DNA of 64,000 nucleotides from Gracilaria gracilis (lineage: Eukaryota > Rhodophyta > Florideophyceae > Gracilariales > Gracilariaceae), in assembly GCA_030374805.1 (NCBI GenBank), contig JARGSG010000027.1, positions 310,001-374,000 on the forward strand. Reading direction: 5' to 3'. Made by a program: the position numbers and the translations under genes. The notes under the pieces are model-generated. The model searched no databases. It was not told the DNA's origin and was given only the letters and a program-made list of their open reading frames with translations. This document shows positions 20,795-32,651 of the stretch, piece after piece. Position 1 is the stretch's first letter, and each line of letters starts with the position of its first letter.

Positions 20795-21973
20795 TTGGAA
20801 AATCTAATCAGGTTTGCGAGCTTTTTAGAGTCGTTTACAAAAAAATCTGCTGAATCTATGGCTTTCGACATATATGTTAATTGTGTAAAACAAAGCTCCA
20901 CAGTTTCGGGTTCTGAGTGCAAGACTTTTTGTCTAAAAGGGCCAGAAACTCGAGGCACAGGAAGCGTGGCTAATAATGGTAATTCAGGTGATTCTCGAGC
21001 TCTTGTAGCTTTGCAAGACGACGGAGTACAGGTTCAAATTCGATCCGATAATTATACAAGTGGAGGATAACCTTGCTCCAACGCATTACAATTGAATCGA
21101 GTATGGTCACTAAGTTTAGGGACGCCATCTATTCCGAACGAAGTTCAAGATGAGGAGGAGCTACTGCATAATACACAAGCTAGAAATGAAGAAGTTGTAC
21201 CTCTGCCAATTCCACGATTAGATTCAACTGAGAAATATATGTCTCGACCGTACATGTCCCTTGAACGAAAAGGAGTACCACTTGGAGCATTTCACCTGGC
21301 CGGCGTACAGAAACGAAAAGCTATTCCACTCGTATTTCGTATATCCATGGACTTTATGGCAAGCTGTCTATCTCTTCTTTTGGATACAAGTGCCATTTCT
21401 TTCCGTTTTTCGAGTAAGAGGCCCAAAAACATTGCCTCCGTAAACGCACGTGCACGTGACACGTGTCAGTGAGAAAATTGTTGCTGCAATATTTTGCAGG
21501 CAAAAAGAAATGAAGAAGAAGAACGAAGAAATGTCCACGGCATGAAATATGCAACTCTCATGCCTACTCAATTCCGCAGTTAAGAGGTTGTGCTCGAGTT
21601 CCCACATCTTGAGCTTTTAAGATATGGAGAGAAGCATTTTCAGTTCTTGCGATCCCAAACCATTTCTACAAACGTTTCGAAACCAAGTAAGAATTCGAAA
21701 AAGAAAATTCTCGCATTACTGTCTTTCATGCTCATGAATGAGAGTCATCATACTGATATTGGTACATACCTCGAGCGTTTCGCTTATGAGGGACTTGGGA
21801 CATGCAGAAGGGTTTTTGACTGCAAAACTGGATGTACTAATCAGGGTTTGTTTCTCAATTCAGTATTTATTGGCGATGAACATAGTACTGAGAAAAGGGT
21901 AGGCTTTGGTGTTGTCGATCCTTTTTCCATCTATCTGTTAGGCAAAAAAAAGCTTCAAACTCAATTTTCATAA
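20795..21973 (+). pseudogene. Unrecognised broken frame downstream of element C
   Basis: Three open stretches in the same phase (20795-21070, 21092-21472, 21590-21973) are separated by single stops, suggesting one decayed gene of about 390 codons. The first contains CVKQSSTVSGSECKTFCLKG; the last contains GTYLERFAYEGLGTCRRVFD and GFGVVDPFSIYLLGKKKL. A further plus-strand frame at 22048-22266 may belong to it. No family is recognised. It faces a convergent Pif1 fragment at 22.8-23.2 kb and could be another component of that mobile element. Confidence 0.3.
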
Positions 21974-22833
21974 GAAGAGAGAAGACCACAAACATCTCTG
22001 TAATTGAGGAAACAAACTATCGAGGGAGTAACGTTGAACAAAAAGTCATGTACCCCGTTCCCTGGAGACGAGATTCTATCAGCCGTGTGCTCGTTAAAAG
22101 CGAGTTTTCTGAGCATTTAGGGACGGCCATCATTATAAGTCAAAATCTGGTGGAAGGTACAACTCTGGAAAACAATAGTATGGATATCGGATATGCCTGT
22201 AAAGTGTGTGATTTTATTGTGAGAACAGACAGGAGAGATATCATAAGACCGGAAGGTGAGACATGAATGTCCCGAAATGATGTACAGAAAATGGAATACT
22301 CATTTGCAGAGTGGTATAAGTTAAAGTGCCTCACCCATCTGCGAAAGAAACATTTTCATGTAATGCCTATAACTATGTCAGACTTGTTAAAGAGAAGAGC
22401 ATTCATATGACACAGAAATTATATATACTCAGGTTTCTTTCATTTTTATTCTTCTAATCATTGCAACAGAAAGAAGAAGTCCCAATCTTGAGATATATAT
22501 GCCTCATGGCCAGATGTCGGCAAAAATGGAAATTGAAGTGATCAATCTTGATAGTGTATATTACATAGCGGGGGGTCGACTTGTCACTAGGGACGAGCCA
22601 CAGTTTATTTTGCTCACTTTCCCTGTAAAAGGGCAACATAGCCACAAGTCTGGAATCGCAACAATCGAAAAATCTGTATTCAGATAATTTGCATGGACAA
22701 ACTATAACTTCAAGCGTGCAAGGCCCCACTAATGCGGTTCCTTGTCGTTCGATATTACGCGAATGGGTTAATTTGTTTCGAGTTTGGTGATGTATTCCAT
22801 ATAATATGCAGCAATTTTGCTGCTTTGAATATG

Positions 22834-23160
22834 TCATTTCGTTAATCCACTGACCCATAAACCGCTTAATGAGGTACATCGAGAGAGAGCGACGTATACC
22901 ATTCCAGATGGTTTCCATCTGCTGGAAGAGAATTCGACTGCAACGTTCTGCCAAGCCACACCGTGACACTTGTAGATTGTAACGGCGTAAGCGAGTTGAA
23001 TCGGAAACTGTGCCCGAGATGCCACAATCGACGTTTCCGTACTTCTTATCTGAGATACTTCTCTTCTCATTATATAATCATCATTCCCATTTTCCATTCT
23101 TACTTCTAGATGTTTAACATTGTTCAATAGTCCGAAGACAACCTACCCTAGAAGAATATT
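22834..23160 (-). pseudogene. Pif1-type helicase, C-terminal fragment
   Basis: A fragment of a Pif1 superfamily-1 DNA helicase. It shows the C-terminal signature FPIQLAYAVTIYKCHG followed by VAVEFSSSRWKPSGMVYVAL and SRCTSLSGLWVSG, matching the motif V-VI region of Pif1 proteins carried by transposons. The part before it (VFGLLNNVKHLEVRME) is separated by a stop from further similarity at about 23160. The ATPase half is missing; a complementary N-terminal half of a similar protein lies at 48.6-49.6 kb. No Helitron Rep domain is visible nearby. Confidence 0.8.
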
Positions 23161-23391
23161 TACAAAATTTTGATACCAGATGGAGTGCAATTGTACCTAA
23201 AGCAAGGCTTGAAATAGAGTTGTTTTGGACTGGTAGTTTATTTCAAAACTTGGAGGTCAATCTGAGTACACCTTGCCTTTGCAGCACTCCTATTGCACTC
23301 ATCGTGCAATCAGAGTGGCTTCGAAATGGACACCTCTCATGTACATAGAATAAATGGGATGGCTACGACCTAATCTACCACCCTCCACGTG

Positions 23392-23678
23392 TACTCACTT
23401 TCTTTCAAAGTCAGAATACCAAAGAAAGGTTGACACACGGTCATTAAATGATCCGCATGCACTCACTTTATTGCGAAGAAGACGTACTTGTTTAACACCG
23501 GCCGCACTCCATATTTCGAAAACCGAGACCAAGAAAGGTTTACATAAGTTCATTAAGTCATCCACATGTCTCACTTTGTAGCAATGAAGAGGGAACTTAT
23601 TTAACTCCACCTGCACTCTATATTTCGAAAACAGAATGCAAAAGTTATCATGCTGTCAAGTACTGATCCTCATGCAGT
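23392..23678. repeat. Tandem repeat, about 109 bp unit, 2.6 copies
   Basis: Units start with CTCACTTT at about 23392, 23460 and 23569. Shared words include CTCCATATTTCGAAAACC/CTCTATATTTCGAAAACA, AAGAAAGGTTnACA and GTCATTAA/TTCATTAAG followed by ATCCnCATG. The first unit is partial (68 bp); the others are 109-110 bp. Copies have diverged, and no protein is evident. Confidence 0.65.
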
Positions 23679-24435
23679 CCATTGACACCCGTTTTTGAAT
23701 ACGACCCCTACCGAGGACTTTTTCAGTATTCAGACTCCTACCACACTCCTCTCACATTCTTATTTATCCATAATGATAATGGGCTTCAGAAGTCTCCATT
23801 TCCAAACATCAATCTTGTGCTCCGTTCTTCAATAAAATGTCAATCTTCACTCAAAATAAGTGGTTAGTCTCCCCGTTGCTGCTGCCGACTCCGAACATCC
23901 AACGACTCCCTCCTGGTCCTGCCACAGATTTCAAGTACTACCCAACTTCGTCTCCTGCTTCTGCTGCAAACTTCTTACACCCATCTGTTCGCTTTCGATG
24001 CTACTGCCGATCTCAAACACAGTTGTATACCATCTCGCTGCTTCGGCTGACTTCCAAGAAACATGGTGATGCTTTAGGTGTCGCGGCGGGATCGACAGAG
24101 TTACGTACACTACAGCGGTGAGGTTGCCGCTACTGAAATTCGATAGCTGTCAGATTGCCCTCGAAGCTGCTCATGGTTTTCCGCGTCCGCTTGCTTTTTT
24201 TGCTGAGGCTTCCAGCTCTTGAAATTCCTCAACATTCTCCGATGCATATGGTCTCAAGGCTATCAAATCGAAATCACTTCAATGCATGTGCTTGTGTACA
24301 ATGACTTGATAAACCGCACTATGTTATGCTTGGAGAATAAAAAAGGTGACGCCCGCAATACTTTACGTGAAATGATGATCACAACTCGCGCAATCGCTAA
24401 AGACCCAAATTACTGCGTTGAAGCTATAGAGTCCT
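23679..24435. other. No recognisable gene
   Basis: About 0.75 kb between the tandem repeat and the end of the tnp2 relic. CTGCTGCCGACT-like words recur around 23880-24060, suggesting further degenerate short repeats, but I could not define a unit. No CACTA-like terminus was found. Confidence 0.4.
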
Positions 24436-27400
24436 TCACATTGTACCACGCAGTCCACAGAGGACTCGATTCCAGCCATCCGTGCAAGCAATATTCTCTT
24501 GTAGTAGACAGTCCGAGAGCAAGTTCTCGTCAATGAAGTAGCACAAATGACGCCCATGGTTTTGCCTCGTTTCAGATGGAACCATATTACCCACAGCGCT
24601 GATAAGTCTTGACACAATTGACAGATCTTCGACTGTTCTTGCAGTAAATGCCTCCGTAGACCGAGTTCTCTTGAACACCTGGCCTTGTGCGTTGACTTCC
24701 AATCCCGACACTCAATCAAATAAGCCTACATCGTACTTATCTTGCCAGTGCTCCCACCTGTTTGAGAACTCCTCTCTTATTTCAAATTCAATCAGCATTT
24801 GAATACGACCATAGAACACTTCAATATGATCTTCTCCAACCATTTCGCAAGCTACGTGCCAGTTTTTTCGCAACCGCGACGTCAGAGTGTTAACACTGCC
24901 GGGTACCAGTCTCGTACAAGCGCGTTGCCATTTACGACAATTTAAGAACATCACTCGCGCTCGAAAAGTAACTTCAGAGAGTGTTTCCAACAGATTGAAA
25001 GCTTCATCAGTTGTTAACCCATCGTACTTTCTTATATGGTAGTCCTTCAGCGATATAGAGAGAACCTCATCCAGATCGGGGCATGTGCCGACAATGTCTT
25101 TATGGGACCGACCGCAAAGCTGGAAGCCTGGATCACATTCCGAAGCAATCTCTTCTTCATCTTCAATGCTGTCGGTGAGGACCGTTTTATACGATTCGAC
25201 GAATATAGCATCATTAAGTAGAGCGGCCTCTGCAAGGTTTAGAGATTTCATGCGACCCAGAACCCATCCGATATATCTTTCCATCCAGTACTGTGAGTAG
25301 TTTACAAGAGGACCTCACTGTATTACGCCTTTTGCAAGGTTTAGAATCAGTTGAATGGTGTACTTGCACACGTTGAAACAATCGAGGTTCTCCATGAAGT
25401 AATTTGTTCGAAATGGTGATAGAATCGTTGTGAGAGAACACTGAGCTTCCCAATATCCGCTTCTGTTAATGATGGACGCAAACATTTGTCAAAAATCTCC
25501 ACAAAGTCTCTCCAACCGCAAGAATGTGGCTCCTTCAGATGGCCTTCGAGAACTGTCAAGCTGTACGAAATAATGAAGGCATTGATTTTTGCCGATTTCC
25601 ATTCCGGAAAACGACTCAATGGTCTCGGTCTGCATGATATTTGGCTGGGTAGTCCTTCCCCAAACAGTTGCAACTCATCATCGATTTGACGAACAAAGAC
25701 TTTAGTAATCGAATATGGCTTCTCTTGATCATGCATCCACAAAAGGATCATACCCTTTCCAATGTTGTGGAAAAGATGCATAAAATCGATGGGAAAGGAG
25801 GTGTAGGGGACAATACTCCAAAGCTGGAAAAGAATACTATCACCGCTTATCCCACTCTCCGTTTGAAGAGCGGATCTCTCTTGCCCGGATCTGAGTAGAA
25901 ATTCTCGTATGGTACTTCGTGACTGTTCTTCTCCCCTCAACGGCAAGTTGATGTAATCAAAGACGTTTTGTACACCATCTGCTGTGCTGAAAAGACTTGG
26001 ATAATAATGGTGCCTGCGTGACGATGACCAAACTCCATGCATTTTTCAGTACCTACATGGTGCTTTACCATTGTGACCTTTCAATCCAGATATCTTCTTC
26101 ACAGCTGGAAGATCTTCTGTGAACCAAACGAGACGCACCCTCACATTCTTCACCGATCTATCGTAAGACGTAAACCTAGTGCCTTGTCTGTCGTTCTCCA
26201 AAGCTGTCAACTCCTCGAAAAGGGGGCCAAGAAATGATTGAAGATCTCCAGGCTCCGTTGGTCCGGGAATGAAAATGAGTGGCATTACATTTCTCATACG
26301 AAAACGTTCGCATGGTGCCAAGTTACGGATAATCGCGGCAATAGGCAAAACAGTATGACTTTGCTTACGAAACGCCTGAAATCCATCCGTTGAAGCCGCC
26401 AGGAATACATCGTTCTTCACATTTTGTATTCCACCGTATCGCGCCGCAATTTTTTGAAAGAACTTGGTTTTAAAGAAGTCACTGGTAATATTGTTCTCTT
26501 CATCTATATGAGAATGCAAATAGTTGAACAGCTTCTCGCACGAGTTCCTTTGTCCCAGCATTGATTTCAATCTTCCTAGAAGTTTAATCCATGATATCTT
26601 TGGTGCATTCTGCTCAAAAGCCGGGCGTGGTTTACCGCACACATTACATCTCAAAATTTCACTTCTGTAGAAGCACATGTGACCAGAGCATATTGAAAAC
26701 GTCACGATATCATTCGATACTCCGGACTCTCTGCACATACGAGAAAGAACTGTTTTCAAACACTTGTAAGGAGTATGGGTATTCTTCAGAATTTCATCCA
26801 TTACCACTTGTGTGACTTTATGTCTGCAGTAAAGTTCTACCCATCTCTTGTTCTCGGTTATCCAAATTTTGAAAACAGTCTCTTCACTAGTACCGAGCTC
26901 TCCACTGTTAATAAAAGCGTCACTCTCGGTGAAAGAATGCACGTCGGACAGTCTTTGTTCTGATATGATCCTTCCTGAATCAGAGTTAGGGACATCGACA
27001 CATTCATAATCAGATCTTTCTGAGGGTGATCTAAGAGGTTGGTCCGACACAGACCCGTAATGTGAAAATCTTGATTCGCTGAAAAGATTGTTTTCATCAG
27101 CTCTATCCACAAATGAAGCTGGAAAATGTTCGTCGATATGCAGAGACACTAATCGTTCCACTGGATGTTTTCCCACACGACTTTCGACGCGTTCGTTCGC
27201 CTGATCCACTTCCTAATCAGGAACCCTATTACCGACGTTATTGTCAGGAGAGCACTCCACTGCAACTCCATCTGTCTCCTTGGTCTGAGCGTTGTCGGGA
27301 AAATCAGGAACAGCATCATAAGGAAAAGGATGCAATGTAGAATGGGGGTTGTTACGATGCTCTGGTTGTGTATGAAAAAGGTAACTGCTCGTATTTGTGT

Positions 27401-27881
27401 ACTCTTTTGGTGGTACGGAATCTACCCTCGACAATACATCATTCTCTATGTTTACGAAATGATCACCGGAGTCATCGCCACTCAACGGCAAACAATAGAA
27501 ATTGGAATTGAGGTTCGCCTGGGTTTCAATATGTTTTTTATTGCGTCTGGGTTCCGGATTTCGAATACTGTGTTCAGTAGCATTCTGTGCAGGAGTTTCA
27601 GAACAGGATTCCTCTGGCACAATTTCCAGGATCTTTCCCTCCCCTTGCGATATTTCGTTTTGAGGCAGAGAACCAGTCGTGCTAACCAATCGATCAGCAA
27701 CCCCAGTGGGAAGAGCTCCCTCTGTGTTCGTCAAAGATTGCTCAACCATTGATTCGAAGTGCACTCTGATTATCGTGCTGCCCTTCTTCATCGGTCCCCA
27801 TGGTAATTTGGCAGGGAGGCCATGGCCACGTAAAGAGTTGTTCGCAATCTTCCTGTGCCTCAACATAGTTGTTCGACTCAC
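24436..27881 (-). pseudogene. tnp2-family (CACTA/Plavaka-type) transposase
   Basis: A DDE-type cut-and-paste transposase of the tnp2 group. One phase is open from 27881 to 25347 except for stops at 27213 (TAG) and 26046; after a frameshift it continues at 25284-24712 and, past a TGA, to 24436. Signature pieces: a Cys cluster CFYRSEILRCNVCGKP; FLAASTDGFQAFRKQSHTVL and LIFIPGPTEPGDLQSFLGPL (first catalytic region); FPIDFMHLFHNIGKGMILLW; and MERYIGWVLGRMKSLNLAEA. The first 220 residues are low-complexity. Length is close to that of intact tnp2 proteins. It is divergent from the RG-rich frame at 28.3-30.1 kb. Confidence 0.85.
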
Positions 27882-28282
27882 TGCCTTCCCCCTCGGGAAG
27901 CAAGAAATATATTACTCTGGCGGACATACGTACTTTGGATGCATGTGAAGCAGTTCATATAAATTGCAATCCAATGGTCCTTACTCACGCCTCAGATACT
28001 CTAAGTCTTTGCTCATCTTATTTCTCGATTTCCAGGGCTTAAGCTTTCGATTGGCGCCTACTCACCATATGTAACCAAATTTCGATTCGTCCTAATTCCA
28101 TGGAATAGATTTCCACCGGAACGCTTCCTTTGATTTATGGGAGTACATAGAATAAATCACATCCAATGCTTTTTATTTCTCATCAGCTCCCCCTTCTCCA
28201 GCCTTTCAATTTTTCATTCAAACCATCTGCGGTTCAATTTTTGCAGGCAAGGAGAATTATTTCAATCCATCTCTTTGCATAC
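27882..28282. promoter_or_regulatory. Divergent intergenic region between tnp2 relic and RG-rich frame
   Basis: About 400 bp separating the start of the minus-strand transposase frame from ATG 28283 of the plus-strand frame. It is the only place where promoters for both could lie. CT-rich runs (CATCAGCTCCCCCTTCTCCAG at 28181) occur before the ATG. No clear TATA box pair was identified. Confidence 0.35.
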
Positions 28283-30141
28283 ATGGCCGCGAGCTCCTCC
28301 CAAACGGCATTGGAGCGCTTTCTACGTGACACAAGGGATGAGATTGTTCGGACATGGAAAGATGACATTCCCAGTCTCAACAAAAGGCTCGATGAATTGA
28401 AACCCTGCTCAAGGCTACCCCCGATTCCAAGCTCTATGAGAGGCAAAGAATGCATGCGAGAACCAAATGTATCTGCGTTGATGAGGGCCGCGATTGAGTT
28501 CCACAACGCCATGATACCATCATCGAAAGAGAAAGATATCCATCTTCCGACTGGGGCCACCGATAAGAAGCTGAATTCGGATGCAAAAGATGCGCTTGAA
28601 ACCATCATGATCGACAAATTTGGACAGAACTATGGTACAATTTCCTGGGCAAGGGCATCAAATACGACCCATTACGCGCAGTGTGAAGCAATTATCCGTT
28701 CTGCAGCGGCGTCAAGAGATTTCCTGATATATCGTCAAAGCAGCAACTTTTGGTGCATAAGATGGTTAGCCGAACAGAAGATGAAATCAAAAAGACACCC
28801 AGCTAAACCAAAAACCCATTCTATCGGTGGTCGCCAAATTGCCCTACGTTAATTCTCTTTGGATACGAATCAAGATTTCAATCAAGAACCAGTACCTATC
28901 TCAGAATTGTTGCAAGTTGGGAAGGAAGAAATGGCGCTGCCACAAGAAGGGTTACCACCACAAAACCTTCCACAATTTCACAGACCACCAGATGAAGGAC
29001 AAGAAACTATGCTTCGTCACTACTGTTCAGATGAACAACGAGATGCAGTTATGGCAACAACACTTTTAGCGCCGGTGTCAATACCACTTCCTACAAGCCT
29101 GAGACGTGATGAAGTATCCGTTGAACGAGAAGACCCCCTACCAGTTGTAGCGAACCTGGCTGCGAGATTAACTGGGACACCATCAGTTTCGTTGGCAGTT
29201 TCACTACTAGTAGACTCTACCGCACGACACGACGAAGCATCTAATAAACAAGAGGACCGTTCCCTTATGGTTCATAATCGCGAAAAAGCTCTAATACGGG
29301 GGACACCTTCGGTTTTTGTCCTGCTGTGCCACGATCTACCGGAAGAATAAATAACGAACCATCTAATTTGCGAGAGAACCGCATTTTTTCATGTACCGAT
29401 ATTTCTGACAACATCACATCAATGCCGAGAAGAAGAACGGCGTCAGTATCTCTCACTCCAGGTATATCAACAGAGATGTATATCAACAGCGAACCAAGTT
29501 ATGAAGAAGAAGACTATATTCGTGCCAACTCTTCCCCTGCTCTGACACATGCAAAAAGGTCGACAAACAAGACATTAACTTTTTTTGCAGAGCCACAATG
29601 TTGTTCTCCAACCAACGAAACGCCTGTGTCTCGATCCATTAAGATACGCTTACCTATTAGAGCTCCCTCTAATCCGACTGGAGTGACCCCGGAAGGGCTC
29701 AGGACCATTCCTAAGTCGCACAATACACCTGCTGAGCGAGAAGTAGTTCAAAATAGGAATAACCTTGTTGCATCTGCAGAACGAAGAGCAACCGACAATA
29801 TCAGCATAACCGTTACGGCTCCATGCGAAGGATTTCGAGCTTTTGGTATGCTCCTAGATTTTGGCGGCAGACGTAATACTTGCACAGAATTAGAAACATC
29901 TGAGCATGGTACAAGACATGGACACTCTCGTGAACTAGGCGGCTCACCAGTACGAAAGAATCCAAGAGGTAGAGAGAGAGGTATGCAAACTGTACTTGGC
30001 AGTTCTGCAATAGGAAGACCCAGAGGTAGAGGAATAGGAGGAGGAAGAGGAAGAGGAATAGTAAGAGTTAGAGGAAGAGGAATGAAGGAAGTAATCGGTG
30101 CGAGACAAAGAAGTGGGCTAGGGGCACGGCAGACAATGTAA
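28283..30141 (+). pseudogene. RG-rich protein, possible tnpA-like accessory gene of the tnp2 element
   Basis: ATG 28283 (MAASSSQTALERFLRDTRDE) opens a frame running to TAA at 28850, resuming in the same phase to about 29325, then in the next phase to 30141. The total is about 620 codons with one stop and one frameshift. The N-terminal 190 residues look globular and helical (LMRAAIEFHNAM, SNFWCIRWLAEQKMK). The middle is Pro/Ser/Thr-rich with repeated GTPSV. The C-terminus is an arginine-glycine box (GRPRGRG, GGGRGRG, RVRGRGM), typical of nucleic-acid binding tails. I do not recognise the family. Its position makes an accessory role for the transposon plausible, but this is inference. Confidence 0.5.
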
Positions 30142-31459
30142 CCACGTCAAAATAGATATGTGCATGACCGTCATGACTGCAACTCAATATTCTCTACGGT
30201 CCCCAACGTCAGATGGGGAAGTCGACCAGACCATATCACATTGAATAGCAAAAGGCATAGAGGTTAGATGTGGTTAGAAAGTATGCATCATTCATACAAA
30301 GCAAAATGTAGGAGTCGAAGAATCCATCATCTAAACACAAACATCGTGTCGGCAGTTCAATAATGTCCTCATGAACTCGGTACAAGTTGGTTGATTTGAA
30401 GCAAACGAACGTCATACGAACTTTTGGTTGTCATTGGATTGAAGCTATGTGCTGGTTGTAAGAGAAAACAACTTCAAGGATAAACCACAAAAATGGGACA
30501 AATCATTTGGAATCCTTGGGTACTCGCGCAAAAAGGTGAGGAAAAGAGTTGTATGAGTCAGAAGAGAGACATAATGCATTCATGCTCGTTATATGTTGAA
30601 CCAGAGTAGAAAAACATGAGAAGCACACTTCCGGGAGATTAATACCGCACGTTCCGAAGTAAGGTAGGAAACCAATGGGTCTAACTATTCAAAATACCAA
30701 AATGCCTGCCATCAGAAACCCCAACATATATGCATGGCGGATTATGTCACTGGAACAGAATAAAAAGAAAAGATTCACACCAACCGAATGAAAGAAGAAC
30801 AAGGAAAACAGCGGACGCTACGAGCGGGAACCCTGTGGTATATTGGATGAACGGCACATCACAGACTAGACCCGTGGAAGTCTAAGAATCTCAGCACTGA
30901 GAAGATTGGGTTCACGAGCTTCTTTGTAAAAGCTACATCCACACCTTAATGAATCCGAACAATAATGAACCTTTCGCAAAACTTATCGGCAGTCCTCGGA
31001 AGAGTTCCCTTGCGCACATGGAGACGAACTTGAACGTCGGCCGCTGAAGAAACGTTCGAAGTATTCTTTCGCGCAGATACGGTCTGAAGAGTGGTTAAGT
31101 GCATACATAATGAAAGAGACAATAAATATACTTAGCCCTGAGACCATATTTGAAGGCGATTATGCTGTGTGCAGGGTGAGAAGGGGAACGAAGTCGGAGT
31201 CATTGTGCAAGAGATGGGGAGTGGTGCCTCCAAGAAAGAAAGCACCACGAACAGGGGTTGGCTACCAAGGAGCTGGAGCTACCAAGGAGCTGTGGGTTGC
31301 AACGGATTCCGTGTCTACAGTTACGAAAAGGTAAAATTTGCCGGCAAATCGAACCCTCCATAGAAAACCATGTACCGTGTAATATCAGGATACTTGTAAG
31401 AAGTATCGACAAAATTTACAGCGGCCCTTCGGAAGCACATTTTGAATGACACGTAAAAT
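30142..31459. other. No recognisable gene
   Basis: About 1.3 kb between the RG-rich frame and the MULE. Frames are short; one at 31258-31449 ends just before the MULE insertion but resembles nothing known. No terminal inverted repeat of the tnp2 element could be identified here. Confidence 0.45.
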
Positions 31460-31469
31460 GTATGTCCTC
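31460..31469. repeat. MULE target-site duplication, left copy
   Basis: GTATGTCCTC directly before the left terminal inverted repeat, identical to 37262-37271. A 10-bp duplication is within the range usual for Mutator-like elements. Confidence 0.92.
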
Positions 31470-31752
31470 GGGTAGGGGAAAATCTACGCACTGTGAGGGC
31501 CGTGAAAAAAGCCGCCAGACCCTCCCCCTTTATGATACGTTTTGCTCCAGACCCTCCCTTGTAGCTGTCACCCAGAACGGGAGGGTCTGCACCAATTCTA
31601 GCGGCCCCACCAGTAGACCCTGTGTAGCTCGCATTGTAATTGGGTAGACCCTCAACGCGTGACGGTGACGCCTACAATAGAAGAATACAAGATGTGTACA
31701 TCTAGTTAGAAAACCGCGCGCTTTTCGAAGCATAACACTGCGCACTGTTCTC
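31470..31752. repeat. Left terminal inverted repeat of the MULE
   Basis: Begins GGGTAGGGGAAAATCTACGC. It contains direct copies of AGACCCTCCC and an inverted copy GGGAGGGTCT, plus shorter AGACCCT words, a pattern suited to repeated transposase binding. It is 283 bp, 13 bp longer than the right copy because of an extra GTGACGGTGACGC-type insertion near 31660. Confidence 0.92.
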
Positions 31753-31968
31753 ATCACAAAGCTCAAGGCGTTGCTTTCCAAACCCCTCTCTCCATCGCTA
31801 CCACCCTTTCTTGCCCCGTCCCCACGCCACAATTCACCTACAATCTTTTTTCCTCAACGCTTCATCTTGTACCTTACGACACTACTCAGCGCCGTGGGAC
31901 TAAAAAAAATGCGTTGTAAGTAACTACTAACTGTTGCGCACATGACAAAAAGAAAGAAACTAACATGT

Positions 31969-32651
31969 TTACTCGTTGTGTGCATCGTCTGATCCCCTCA
32001 TTCCATCATATTGGTGATCTGGATGGTCCAAAATTCTCACTGCCACCTGCAACGCAGATGAAACGTTTAAAGGTTGAGAAGAAATTGGGTTTGACCCGCC
32101 AGATCCCGGCGTCTGTGTACTTCCAGAATTTGTTTTTGGAGATTGAGAAGTTGTAGGATCCTCTGTATTGGGAATTAGAACACCTTCAGGACATACAGAG
32201 GCATCATTTTTTAACCGACGCCGCTTTCTTTGGTTTCTCACTCTCGGAAGGACACTTTTCTTTTCTTTTTGGTCCTTCCAATGCCAGCATTTGGATTTTG
32301 CACCTCCACCGCCCTTACTTCATCCAATCGCGTGGGAAGTTCAGGAACAGTGGCTGAAGGGAGAATAGCGTGCTGCGGTCGAGAAGGATATCTCCCAGCA
32401 TTCAACTGGCGCAATCCTTCTTCCATGTATTCCCTTAAAGTATCGACTGCAAACCTTCCGAAGCTCTCTGCAACTCTATGCATTTGGTCGTATACAGATT
32501 TTCCGTCCGAGTAGTTGACATAGGACGAGATCTCTTCACTTCTCTGCTGCTCGAGACGCTGTGTAATGGATCTAGTACACTCGTTCCCGGTGTATTGGCT
32601 CTGTTTGATTGGGTGTTGTGATGAGCCGTTCTCCTGTTGATTGGGATTCAC
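31969..32651 (-). pseudogene. C-terminal tail or extra frame of the MULE transposase gene
   Basis: Two minus-strand frames, 32651-32238 (137 codons) and 32241-31969 (90 codons), follow the transposase frame with small overlaps and phase changes. The first is Gln/Ser/Glu-rich with a helical stretch (SFGRFAVDTLREYMEEGLRQL) and ends in a basic, NLS-like KKKRKVSF; the second begins with basic residues and continues Ser/Thr/Pro-rich. They are probably the disordered C-terminus of the transposase after frameshifts. A separate small protein is possible. Confidence 0.45.

Noticed and set aside
20795..22690. Plus-strand frames as an N-terminal part of a KDZ transposase.
   Set aside because: No KDZ motif (YDxxC, FHxxNHxxC, EQ) could be found in any phase.
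22834..23160. Pif1 sequence as evidence of a Helitron.
   Set aside because: No Rep/HUH domain was seen in any frame nearby and no 5'-TC or 3'-CTRR hairpin end was found; tnp2 and KDZ elements are closer explanations.
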